NCBI GenBank assembly: GCA_945870835.1
Contig: CAMBTV010000005.1
Coordinates: 1 to 32,470, forward strand
Length of the DNA: 32,470 nt
Direction: 5' to 3'
Origin: Chitinophaga pinensis
GTDB lineage: Bacteria > Bacteroidota > Bacteroidia > Chitinophagales > Chitinophagaceae
This document shows positions 11,001 through 19,041 of the stretch, one piece after another (position 1 is the first letter of the stretch; each line of letters starts with the position of its first letter). The notes beneath the pieces are model-generated. The model had not been told where the DNA came from, searched no databases, and saw only the letters and a program-made list of their open reading frames with translations. A program made the translations under genes and the position numbers.

Positions 11001-11261
11001 TCCTCCATCACACATATTTCGGATATACAACTTACTATCGGGATAACGAAGCTGCATCTCGGTCTCGAAATGCCCGTAATTCATCATCCTAGAACCTAGA
11101 TTATTTCCAATTAAAATAATGTGCGAGCCCTCGGTTATTTTAAGCCCCGTCGTAGATTCAGAATTTTGCATCATAAATGCAGATAGCACAGCTAATGCAA
11201 TCGCAAAAAAAGAAATTTTCAGGTACTTTTTTTTCTTGGTAATGAGGTGCATTGGGTTCAT
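8073..11261 (-). CDS. PVC-type membrane-bound dehydrogenase: N-terminal SGNH-like domain, beta-propeller, HEAT-like region, C-terminal cytochrome c
   Basis: 1062 aa; hydrophobic N-terminus; FTVPPGYKIELFASESEFNDLANPVQISFDNKGRLWVAVMPTYPHWKPGDPKPND propeller start; heme motif CLTCH (codons at 8421-8435) followed by MTPFEGMLKDDEVAAVITYVRNSFG. Confidence 0.88.
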   Translation of the reverse strand: MNPMHLITKKKKYLKISFFAIALAVLSAFMMQNSESTTGLKITEGSHIILIGNNLGSRMMNYGHFETEMQLRYPDSKLYIRNMCDGGNTPGFRPHSGRPTPWAFPGAEKFQTELAKSPQTEGFLEYPDQWITMHKADVIIAFFGFDESFQGKGGLENYKAELDAFIKHTLKQKYNGVSAPQLAVVSPIAFEDLSSKFDLPNGKVENKNLALYTAAMKEVTAKNKVHFLDVFTPTSQWFKNATPSFTIDGSQLTEAGYAKFAPMLADGIFGKKIAKAEQHRELVRAAVLEKNWMWHNDYKIPNGVHVFGRRYDPFGPDNYPAEIVKIREMTLIRDEAIWQAVKGVKMDLDAADKKTSPLTEVKTNYATSTGNGTLSYLYGKEALDKFTVPPGYKIELFASESEFNDLANPVQISFDNKGRLWVAVMPTYPHWKPGDPKPNDKLIILEDTDKDGKADKQTTFADGLQLPLGFELAPEGVYLSQGTNFYLLKDTNGDDKADSKEILLSGFDDHDTHHAHHAYTTDPSGAIYMGQGVFLVNDVETSYGPVRGTNGGFFRYDINRRKLDRIAQLSIPNPWGIAFDEWGQVFYEETSGPDVTWMIPGTVKPRYGEYTPKGKSFIEESQRVRPTSGLEFVSSRHFPEDVQGDLLLNNTIGFLGTKQHAISDDGAGYKSKFRQDLVKSSDMNYRPVDLEFAPDGSLYIADWHNVLIGHMQHNARDPLRDHSHGRIYRVTYPSRPLVVPAKVAGASIDELLNNLKLPEYRTRYRSRREIRAHKASEVLPALTKWVANLDKKSAQYEHDLLEALWVTWGINKVDQPLLRQLLHAKDFKVRAAAVEVLRFTGHQVTDQAKLLMDAAKDESERVRLESMVSASWLDKDKGLPIVLEAGKKPMDSWMLKPYQVSVAHLNGQGMAEKKSVLAATQPGAVDNKILAAGKAIYSRDGYCLTCHQADGKGLEAAGFPPVAGSNWVLGSDERIIKLVLKGMYGPIEVNGKKYPGQVPMTPFEGMLKDDEVAAVITYVRNSFGNKAPAVTADKVKAVRASIKGKVGFYTPEDLLKQHPFGK

Positions 11262-11340
11262 TTTTTTAAATTAAAGTTCAGAGTAAGGTTTTAAAAATTC
11301 ATATAACATTCAACTTCTTTTGGTTCGATAATTTTCATTT

Positions 11341-12555
11341 TTATAAAATCATATCTGGATTGCCTGGTCCAAAATGTTTTAGTATTACAATTGGATCAGT
11401 AGCAGAAGCATTGGAAATAGTCACCCCATCTTTTGCTGCATTTTCGCTGATAAAAAATTCATCATTGGTCAACTGGCCGTAACGAATAAGTGCTGGAGTT
11501 TCAATATCCCAAACGCCCATTTTTCCATGCCCTTGCATTACAATAATTCCATACGCTGCACTATCTTTTATAGTAACTGTTTGACCAGGAAGAACAGTCA
11601 ACTCTTTGGCTCCAAAAGCATCTGATTTATAACAAATCCAATTTTCAATATATCCCTGCGATTTCATTTCATCGATTGCTTTTACAGGCTTCGGTGCCAT
11701 AAATCTATTGGCCATTGTATTTGGATCTACATTTAATTCCCAGTCCAATACATCTATCAATGCATCGTAATCTCCTTTACTTTCAGCCGGTGTTCCATTC
11801 CATAACAATTCGTCAGGAATGATTGCTTCGTTAACCAAGGATTGATACATAGCAAATACATCCGACGCCTTTTGAGGCTCGTAGGTACACATACTGCCAG
11901 GCGCATGAAGTAATCCTGGCGGCACATCCCAGCCAGTGCCAGGCTCTAGTCGATAAGCCTGAGAATAGTTAGTGATTTTATTATCACCTTTCGAAAAATT
12001 AACTAGACACTCTTTAATTTGTTCTTTGGTTGTACCAGGTGCAATACCAATAAAAGTATAAGGGAAGTCACCACCATGATTATTGAGTTGCGGTGGAAAA
12101 TAATAAGCTTCTGGTTTTCCCTTCTGACCAATCAATGCTGCTTTTTCATCATTGTGATGCACATGATGTGGCAATGGTCCCATGTTGTCAAAAAACTTTG
12201 AATACATCGGCCAGCTTTTATATTCATTCCAAAGGCGATCTCCAATTAATGCACCTTTTAGTTCATCAATTGCATCCTTCAATAAAAAAAGTTGCTCTTT
12301 TCCTCCGTCATTAAAAACTACTGCACTGAGTCCTTCATTCTCTCCTGTCAATGGTCCGTTTTTTGCAGGAGTAGTAGATGAAAGCCAGCGTTCGTCTATG
12401 CCTCCACGTATACCACCTAATACATAGTAGTCATCAGGATGTAATTTAATTCTGCGACCAGGAACACAGAATGATCTGGGTACCCATGTAGGTGCTAAAC
12501 GTACTATTCCTTTTCCTTGATCAAGCGCTCTTTGTGCTAAACTTTTTGTGTCCAT
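11341..12555 (-). CDS. Cupin / type I phosphomannose isomerase-like protein
   Basis: 404 aa; LPHHVHHNDEKAALIGQKGKPEAYYFPPQ and LEPGTGWDVPPGLLHAPGS resemble a His/Glu cupin metal site and the PMI-type WDVPPGLLHAPG segment. No signal peptide. Confidence 0.65.
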   Translation of the reverse strand: MDTKSLAQRALDQGKGIVRLAPTWVPRSFCVPGRRIKLHPDDYYVLGGIRGGIDERWLSSTTPAKNGPLTGENEGLSAVVFNDGGKEQLFLLKDAIDELKGALIGDRLWNEYKSWPMYSKFFDNMGPLPHHVHHNDEKAALIGQKGKPEAYYFPPQLNNHGGDFPYTFIGIAPGTTKEQIKECLVNFSKGDNKITNYSQAYRLEPGTGWDVPPGLLHAPGSMCTYEPQKASDVFAMYQSLVNEAIIPDELLWNGTPAESKGDYDALIDVLDWELNVDPNTMANRFMAPKPVKAIDEMKSQGYIENWICYKSDAFGAKELTVLPGQTVTIKDSAAYGIIVMQGHGKMGVWDIETPALIRYGQLTNDEFFISENAAKDGVTISNASATDPIVILKHFGPGNPDMIL

Positions 12556-12589
12556 TGAAAATTTATTGTTGTTGTTAAATCAAAAAATA

Positions 12590-13654
12590 TTATAAATTAT
12601 TTATAAAAGATTGAATACTATTTTCATTCGTCAATACATTCAGCTCTAAATCATAGTGTCTACTTTCTGCCGGTTCAAGGAATAGTAGTGTTCCTTCCTT
12701 TCTAGCTTTTGCTTGTCCAATAGGTGGATTTGTACCTGGTTCAATACCTGTTACATATTCCCCTTTAGCAAAATGTTGCCAACTCGTTAACCAGGGCAAT
12801 TGCTTTTTGGGAAATTGCAAAGTGACAGCAATTCCAATTTTTTTATTTTGAATTCCACAAAAACAATTGCCTTCTTTGTTAGCAGCGATGTCAATAAAAT
12901 CTACTGCCTCACCACTACCGTTGTGTGCTTCCAATGTATCTGGACATTTTTTAAAATGATCCGTTGAAACGGAGGTTTCTTTATTTGCAATACTTTCCTG
13001 AACTGACTTTTGATCACGATAAAGTAAAATCGCTCCTTCATCTGCTAAAGGCCAACCAAAATTGCAATGATATATCAACATATGCGGAGCCGCAATATTA
13101 CCTCGGTTAATTACTTCATCATGAATATGAATGGTGGGTTTACCTAAAGTGGCAGTAATGGTTCTTCTTAATTCAAGACTAGGGCCAAAAATCTGCGTCT
13201 GCTTAATTACACCAGTAATGCTCATGGTGAATTTTCCTTTTGCAGGATCCGGTTGAATAATAGATTCAATTTCTGCAGGAATATTGCTGATCATTCCATG
13301 TAAACCCCATTCACCCGATTCGTCTTGATCAGGCCCACCAACATGCGAAAGTCCGCAGGTAGTAAGCAGGCCTCCGCCGAATGTTCTTAACCAATCTAAG
13401 CCCTTATGAGAAAAAGGTTGTGGAGTACTTATTCCAGAATGATTGAGCCATGCAAGACTATACTGATTATAAAAAGCATCGGCAATATCCATTGCACGAT
13501 CAATCACCACTTTAAATCGAAGTCCCGAACCAGTATTGATCCAGGCAATGCGAACACCCCTACCTAAGCCATTGTCAAGTACAGCAGTTTCAATACCACC
13601 CACCTGTGACACATTGGAAAGTTTATCACTCCAAATTTCTACTTGTGATTCCAT
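12590..13654 (-). CDS. DUF4432 / aldose-1-epimerase-like (galactose mutarotase fold) protein
   Basis: 354 aa; VVIDRAMDIADAFYNQYSLAWLNHSG, TFGGGLLTTCGLSHVGGP, WGLHGMISNIPAE, HMLIYHCNFGWPLADEGA, GIEPGTNPP. Confidence 0.8.
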   Translation of the reverse strand: MESQVEIWSDKLSNVSQVGGIETAVLDNGLGRGVRIAWINTGSGLRFKVVIDRAMDIADAFYNQYSLAWLNHSGISTPQPFSHKGLDWLRTFGGGLLTTCGLSHVGGPDQDESGEWGLHGMISNIPAEIESIIQPDPAKGKFTMSITGVIKQTQIFGPSLELRRTITATLGKPTIHIHDEVINRGNIAAPHMLIYHCNFGWPLADEGAILLYRDQKSVQESIANKETSVSTDHFKKCPDTLEAHNGSGEAVDFIDIAANKEGNCFCGIQNKKIGIAVTLQFPKKQLPWLTSWQHFAKGEYVTGIEPGTNPPIGQAKARKEGTLLFLEPAESRHYDLELNVLTNENSIQSFINNL

Positions 13655-13684
13655 TGATTTAATTCTTATAAAATCGATTATATT

Positions 13685-13727
13685 ATTAAATTAGACGAAA
13701 GGGAGATTACCTTTCGTCTAATTTAAT
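13685..13727. other. Perfect 18-bp inverted repeat (stem-loop) in intra-operon spacer
   Basis: ATTAAATTAGACGAAAGG - GAGATTA - CCTTTCGTCTAATTTAAT; lies in the 97-nt gap between the stop at 13752 and the start at 13654 (minus strand). Confidence 0.9.
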
Positions 13728-13751
13728 AAACCCAATTAGCCTCTATTTTAT

Positions 13752-16412
13752 TTATTTATAAATCGGACTCTGATCATTGCCGCCCGCTTTAAGATATGCG
13801 ACCAAATCTTTTAGTTCGTTGCTATTTAATCTATTGATCATACCAGGAAGCATCGAAGAAATTTCGGATACTCTAGTCCTTAACACATCTTTTTTATTCA
13901 ACTCCCTAACAAATTCAGGAGCAAAAGGATTTTGAGAAATATAGTATTTATTATTATCCTGTTTAATTAGTCTGCCCAATACAGATCCACCTTGCCTTAA
14001 ATAAAATACGGTAGAGCCAAATTGATCTGAAATGGTTTTACTTGGATTTATAATTGCTTCCAGCATATCCTTAGTAGAAAATCTTGATCCAAGTTGAGTA
14101 AGATCTGGTCCAGATATTCCTCCCTCGCCTTTAATTTGGTGACAAGAAATACACATAGAAGCCGCGAACATCGACTTACCCCTTTCAAAATTACGAGTAC
14201 CCGTTGCACTATCCACTACTTCGAGAGCGTTTTTCAATCTCCAATCTCTACCAGGACCAACAGGCATAACTGTACCTACTTTAATACCTGCTCTTGAATT
14301 CAATACAATGGAGTCTCCAGAAATTTTATTAAAATATTCAAAACGATCTTTGGAAACATTTGCCAATGCTGTTTTTCTTGCCGTATTGATGAAGCCTACA
14401 AAACTAACTCCACCCTTATATCCAAAAGCAGTATAAAACCATTGGAAATATTTTTCTTGCAATTCAGGTGTCCAACCATTCTTTGCCTGTGTCAACACAT
14501 TTGCATACCAAGTCTGCTGCAGAGGAGGAATCCTTGAAAGCATAGCAGCGATGTCCATACCATACTGCGGATTTCTAAGAATCAAATCAGCTGACTCAGA
14601 AATTGTTTTCTGTTGAGCATCTGTATTGTCTTTTGCAATGGCCAATAATGCCATTGTTTTTTCTACTACATTGGGTGCATCTACATAAACCAACAACTTA
14701 CTCAACTCACGGTTGAGGTAATTCGATTTTGCAGGAAATTGAGGATTCAAATAAGTAGCGACTACCTTTTTAGAAGCAGCATCGGGTTCTCCCATGCGAG
14801 TGAAAACCAATTCAAAGGCACGTAATAAATCCAACTGCTGAGGTTCAGTTAGCTGTGTGTAATTTATATTGGTCAATGATTTTATTAACTGAGCTTTTAC
14901 TGCTGGAGTACCTCTTCTTGCCAATGCAATGGTAGACTGAATAAGAGTGATAGGATCTTTTTCTGAAAGCACCTTGTTTTCCCACTGAGCCAAAGGCTGA
15001 GTTTCAACAGCTATTCTTGCAGCATATCTTACAAAACGATCTTTATCCTTTAAATAAGGCCATGCAAAATCTACTGCCCCTGCCTTGGGTGCACCATGGA
15101 AATCTTCCAACTTACGTCTTGCTTTTAGTGCATCCGTTAATTCAGGTACCGGTAACTTTTCATTGTTCCCAGTATTATCACCATAGTAAACCCTATATAA
15201 ATCAGATTCTAATCTTCGGCCGCCTGTTAAAAAATATAGTGCTCCATCTGGACCAACCACACCATCTGTTAATGGTAAAGGAGATCCTGAAATAAATTCT
15301 TCTCCGGTAGTTTTATAGGTTGCTCCATCTGGCTCGGTGTGAATGGCATAAATAATTCCAAAGCTCCAATCAAATGCAAACATTGCCTTGCGGTACTTTT
15401 TTGGAAAACGAGCATTCGCTCCTGAAACCAAATTAGTTGGAGAACCTTGGCCTACATTAATCGCAGCAGGTAAATTATCTGGATAATTCGGAGACCATTT
15501 ATCGGTACCCACTCTCCAGCCAAATTCTCCACCACTTGTTACGTGAAGTATTCTAGTAGGACGGTACCAAGGTGTGCCAAAATCCCATTCCATATCAGAA
15601 TCGTAGGCAAACATTTCGCCTTGGTCATTAAAAGCAAGGTCATAAGGATTACGAAAACCAGAGGCTATCATTTCCCAATTTGTTCCTGTAGAATCCACAT
15701 GAGCAAGCCAGCCTCCGTGAGCAGTTACCGTATTATCGTGTCCGTTTGGATCTTTAATAAGTGGAAAAAGATTGTCAATATTACCATCTGGAATATTGCG
15801 ATAACTATTCATTTTTGGAATTTTCGTAAAATTTCCAGCAATTACATAAAGAGATTTTTTATCGGGCGACAATACCACACTATGCGGTCCATGTTCTCCA
15901 TCTCCATCCATGGCCTTCAAGAAGGTAACTTTATCAAACTGATCATCTCCGTTGGTGTCCTGTAGTCTGTACAAACCACTTCCCTTTTTAAAAGTAGCTT
16001 TGGGACCAACATGATTATTTATCACTACATAAAGACTATTGAACGCATATAGAAGACCATGTGCATAGCCCATGGATATACCAGTATCAGATGAAATTTT
16101 CAATGCCTCCACTTTAATTTTAGTAACTGTATCTCCGATTGCAGGCACTTTCATTCTAAATAATCCACCATATTGGTCAGACGCTATGATACGTCCTTTG
16201 TCATCAAAAGTCATAGAAACCCAAGAGCCTTCTCCGTTTTCAGAAGGACCATGTAAATGATCTGCATGAAAACCAGCAGGTAATTTAAGATTGGCTATTT
16301 TCGGATCGGTAGAAACCTGCACTTCTTTTTCCCGATTAATCGTAAAGGAAATGCAAATAATAACAACAGTTGTAAATAATAACAACCAAACTGAGGATGA
16401 TTTTTGTTTCAT
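13752..16412 (-). CDS. Secreted beta-propeller (PQQ-dependent sugar dehydrogenase-like) protein with Planctomycete-type heme-binding c-type cytochrome domain
   Basis: 886 aa; hydrophobic N-terminus; GFHADHLHGPSENGEGSWVSMTFDDKGRIIASDQYGGLFRM; heme motif CISCH (14139-14153) followed by GEGGISGPDLTQLGSRFSTKDMLEAIINPSKTISDQF. Confidence 0.87.
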   Translation of the reverse strand: MKQKSSSVWLLLFTTVVIICISFTINREKEVQVSTDPKIANLKLPAGFHADHLHGPSENGEGSWVSMTFDDKGRIIASDQYGGLFRMKVPAIGDTVTKIKVEALKISSDTGISMGYAHGLLYAFNSLYVVINNHVGPKATFKKGSGLYRLQDTNGDDQFDKVTFLKAMDGDGEHGPHSVVLSPDKKSLYVIAGNFTKIPKMNSYRNIPDGNIDNLFPLIKDPNGHDNTVTAHGGWLAHVDSTGTNWEMIASGFRNPYDLAFNDQGEMFAYDSDMEWDFGTPWYRPTRILHVTSGGEFGWRVGTDKWSPNYPDNLPAAINVGQGSPTNLVSGANARFPKKYRKAMFAFDWSFGIIYAIHTEPDGATYKTTGEEFISGSPLPLTDGVVGPDGALYFLTGGRRLESDLYRVYYGDNTGNNEKLPVPELTDALKARRKLEDFHGAPKAGAVDFAWPYLKDKDRFVRYAARIAVETQPLAQWENKVLSEKDPITLIQSTIALARRGTPAVKAQLIKSLTNINYTQLTEPQQLDLLRAFELVFTRMGEPDAASKKVVATYLNPQFPAKSNYLNRELSKLLVYVDAPNVVEKTMALLAIAKDNTDAQQKTISESADLILRNPQYGMDIAAMLSRIPPLQQTWYANVLTQAKNGWTPELQEKYFQWFYTAFGYKGGVSFVGFINTARKTALANVSKDRFEYFNKISGDSIVLNSRAGIKVGTVMPVGPGRDWRLKNALEVVDSATGTRNFERGKSMFAASMCISCHQIKGEGGISGPDLTQLGSRFSTKDMLEAIINPSKTISDQFGSTVFYLRQGGSVLGRLIKQDNNKYYISQNPFAPEFVRELNKKDVLRTRVSEISSMLPGMINRLNSNELKDLVAYLKAGGNDQSPIYK

Positions 16413-16802
16413 CGTAGCAATTTAAATTTTGATGACTAAGAAAGTGAAAACCACTTGAACTTATTCATTAGTGAAAAAAAACCCTATTGAAAGGGATGAA
16501 ATTTAATGTGATTTTAAAAACAATCGGCTCTCAATCACTTGTTAAATAAAAACAGTCAGTAACTATTTAAATATAACTGATTATAGAAATTCTAAACTAA
16601 GCTTTATGTATGAAATAAAAAAATATGAAACCGATTTTATTCCTTTTTTCATTTTGATGGCTCCAAATTAATACTTAGACGCTATAAATATTGTAAAAAA
16701 AAATATTTGAAAGGCTGCTGCATCAGCGATTCCTCTTATTTAAGCTGATTGTTTATAATTATTACCTACATTCATACTACAATCTAAAATGAATAATTAA
16801 TT

Positions 16803-17828
16803 ATGCGATCTATCATTTTTTTAACCAGTCTTCTTTTTTTCTTTACAGGAAATATTAAAAGTCAGGGATCAGTAGAAAAGGCCAATCAATTTATTAGCCA
16901 ACTCAATGAATCCCAAAAATTAAATACTCTTTTTCCTTTTGATGGAGAAGAGCGTTACAATTATCATTTTGTACCCTATGAAAGAAAGGGAATAACATTC
17001 AATGAAATGAATGCCGATCAAAAAAAGACTGCCTTTGATTTATTAAAAACTTGTTTGAGTGAGGCTGCTTATAACAAGACCAAGGAAATCATGCAACTAG
17101 AAAATGTTTTGATTGAATTGGAAAAAAGAAAGCCAGATGATCATTTCCGTGATCCAGGGAATTATCATATTTCAATTTTCGGTATCCCTTCTGCTAAAAC
17201 GATTTGGGGATGGCGTTTTGAAGGACATCATATTTCATTTAATTTTTCTTTTGACAAAAAAAATCTTAGCTCAGGGACTCCTGCTTTTTTAGGTACCAAT
17301 CCAGCAATCGTTTTGAGTGGTTCTAAAACAGGCACTCAAGTTTTAAAAGATGAAACCGATAGAGGGTTTGCTTTATTAAATTCTCTTTCTAAAACTCAAT
17401 TACAAAAAACAATCATTGATACGGTTGCCTATAAAGATATCTTGAGTTTTGATAAAAGAAATGCGATGTTGGGAGATCCCGTAGGAATTAAATACAGCGA
17501 TTTAAATAAGAGTCAGCAAGCACTTCTTTTAAAACTAGTCAGCGCCTATGTTCATCGTTTTACTACCCTATTTGCAGACAAGATGTTGAAAGAAATTCAA
17601 GAGGCTGGACTCGACAAACTTTGGTTTGCATGGGCTGGACATACCAAAGCTGAAATGGGAAATGGCAATGGTTCTTATTATCGAATTCAAGGTCCTACTA
17701 TTTTGATTGAATACGACAATACACAAAACAATTCAAACCATATTCACTCTGTACTTCGTGATTTAAAACATGATTTTGGTGGGGATGATTTATTGGAACA
17801 TTATAAAAATGATCATGCTGCTCATTAA
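16803..17828 (+). CDS. DUF3500 domain-containing secreted protein
   Basis: 341 aa; signal peptide; NYHFVPYERKGITFNEMNADQKKTAFDLLKTCLSEAAYNKTKEIM and NYHISIFGIPSAKTIWGWRFEGHHISFNFSF typical of DUF3500. Confidence 0.88.
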   Translation: MRSIIFLTSLLFFFTGNIKSQGSVEKANQFISQLNESQKLNTLFPFDGEERYNYHFVPYERKGITFNEMNADQKKTAFDLLKTCLSEAAYNKTKEIMQLENVLIELEKRKPDDHFRDPGNYHISIFGIPSAKTIWGWRFEGHHISFNFSFDKKNLSSGTPAFLGTNPAIVLSGSKTGTQVLKDETDRGFALLNSLSKTQLQKTIIDTVAYKDILSFDKRNAMLGDPVGIKYSDLNKSQQALLLKLVSAYVHRFTTLFADKMLKEIQEAGLDKLWFAWAGHTKAEMGNGNGSYYRIQGPTILIEYDNTQNNSNHIHSVLRDLKHDFGGDDLLEHYKNDHAAH

Positions 17829-17860
17829 TTACTGCGAATCAATTGAAGCCTAATTTTAAA

Positions 17861-17891
17861 AAATGTCATCTGATTTAGATGACATTTTTTT
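17861..17891 (+). terminator. Intrinsic terminator downstream of the DUF3500 gene
   Basis: 11-bp stem AAATGTCATCT / AGATGACATTT followed by a T-run. Confidence 0.9.
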
Positions 17892-17956
17892 TGGGAATTA
17901 TTTTTTAGAAAGCGTTCATCTACAAATATCTGTTATCCATTTTTTCTGAAAAATAA

Positions 17957-17983
17957 AAGCCCCCTAAATTATTTAGGAGGCTT
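17957..17983 (-). terminator. Intrinsic terminator downstream of dapD (minus strand)
   Basis: Minus strand AAGCCTCCTAAAT..ATTTAGGGGGCTT with one U-G pair, followed by TTATTTTT. Confidence 0.8.
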
Positions 17984-18001
17984 AAAAAATCAATTTAATT
18001 T

Positions 18002-18832
18002 CTACACCGATACATTAAAATCTCTCAATGCATCATTCAAACTTGTTTTAAGATCTGTAGAAGGTTTGCGTTGTCCAATGATTAGGGCGCATCCTACTCC
18101 AAATTCACCTGCAGGGAATTTCTTAGTATAAGATCCAGGGATCACCACACTTCTTGCTGGAACCCTTCCTTTCATTTCAACAGGCTCGGCACCGCTTACA
18201 TCAATAATTTTGGTTGATTGTGTCAATACTACATTGGCACCCAACACCGCTTCTTTTTCTACCCTCACTCCTTCTACTACTATACAACGGCTTCCAATAA
18301 AACAACCATCTTCAATGATCACTGGACTTGCTTGCAATGGCTCTAATACACCACCAATGCCTACACCACCACTCAAATGAACCCCTTTGCCTATCTGGGC
18401 ACAACTTCCAACTGTAGCCCAAGTATCGACCATAGTACCTTCATCTACATAGGCTCCAATATTTACATAAGAAGGCATCAATACTACATTCTTAGCCAAA
18501 TAAGCACCATACCTTGCCACTGCATGGGGAACGGCCCTTACTCCCAGTTCCGCATAACCGCTTTTTAATTTCATTTTATCATAAAACTCAAAGGGAGGCA
18601 ATACCATCGTTTCCATTTGCTGAATAGCAAAATACATGAGCACCCCTTGTTTTACCCATTCATTTACCTGCCATTCAAGACTACCATCAGCACTAGTGCC
18701 AACAGGTGAAGCAGTACGAAGTCTTCCTTTGTCTACCTCTTCTATAACTGCTCTTACAGCATCAGCGTATTTTTTGTCTTTCAATAATTCCCTGTCTGCC
18801 CAGGCGGCTAGTATTAATTCCTTTAATTCCAT
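18002..18832 (-). CDS. dapD: 2,3,4,5-tetrahydropyridine-2,6-dicarboxylate N-succinyltransferase
   Basis: 276 aa; hexapeptide left-handed helix repeats, MPSYVNIGAYVDEGTMVDTWATVGSCAQIGKGVHLSGGVGIGGVLEPLQASPVIIED. Confidence 0.97.
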   Translation of the reverse strand: MELKELILAAWADRELLKDKKYADAVRAVIEEVDKGRLRTASPVGTSADGSLEWQVNEWVKQGVLMYFAIQQMETMVLPPFEFYDKMKLKSGYAELGVRAVPHAVARYGAYLAKNVVLMPSYVNIGAYVDEGTMVDTWATVGSCAQIGKGVHLSGGVGIGGVLEPLQASPVIIEDGCFIGSRCIVVEGVRVEKEAVLGANVVLTQSTKIIDVSGAEPVEMKGRVPARSVVIPGSYTKKFPAGEFGVGCALIIGQRKPSTDLKTSLNDALRDFNVSV

Positions 18833-18868
18833 AGTGATTATTATTTAGATTTATTTTAATATCAGGTG

Positions 18869-18878
18869 TGCAAGATAC
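18869..18878 (-). promoter_or_regulatory. Possible -7 element (TATCTTGCAC) for dapD
   Basis: Minus-strand TATCTTGCAC about 37 nt upstream of the dapD ATG; same 10-mer occurs upstream of the divergent glycosyltransferase gene. Confidence 0.35.
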
Positions 18879-19031
18879 AAAAAGATAAAAATTTAGTTGC
18901 GAAGGATTTGTTCACCGAGTTGGCTGTTGAAAAAATCAATTTTGGTTATTAGAAAATAAATAATCATACATTAAAAATCACCGTCAGCGCCTGTACCTAC
19001 TTCCAAGCCAAACGAAACCACCTGTTTTTTA

Positions 19032-19041
19032 TATCTTGCAC
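19032..19041 (+). promoter_or_regulatory. Possible -7 element (TATCTTGCAC) for the glycosyltransferase gene
   Basis: TATCTTGCAC about 20 nt upstream of the ATG at 19062; identical 10-mer to the dapD upstream site. Confidence 0.35.

Noticed and set aside
15543-15965. 140-aa antisense ORF within the 886-aa cytochrome gene
   Set aside because: Shadow ORF; no signal, no recognisable domain and complete overlap with a conserved CDS.
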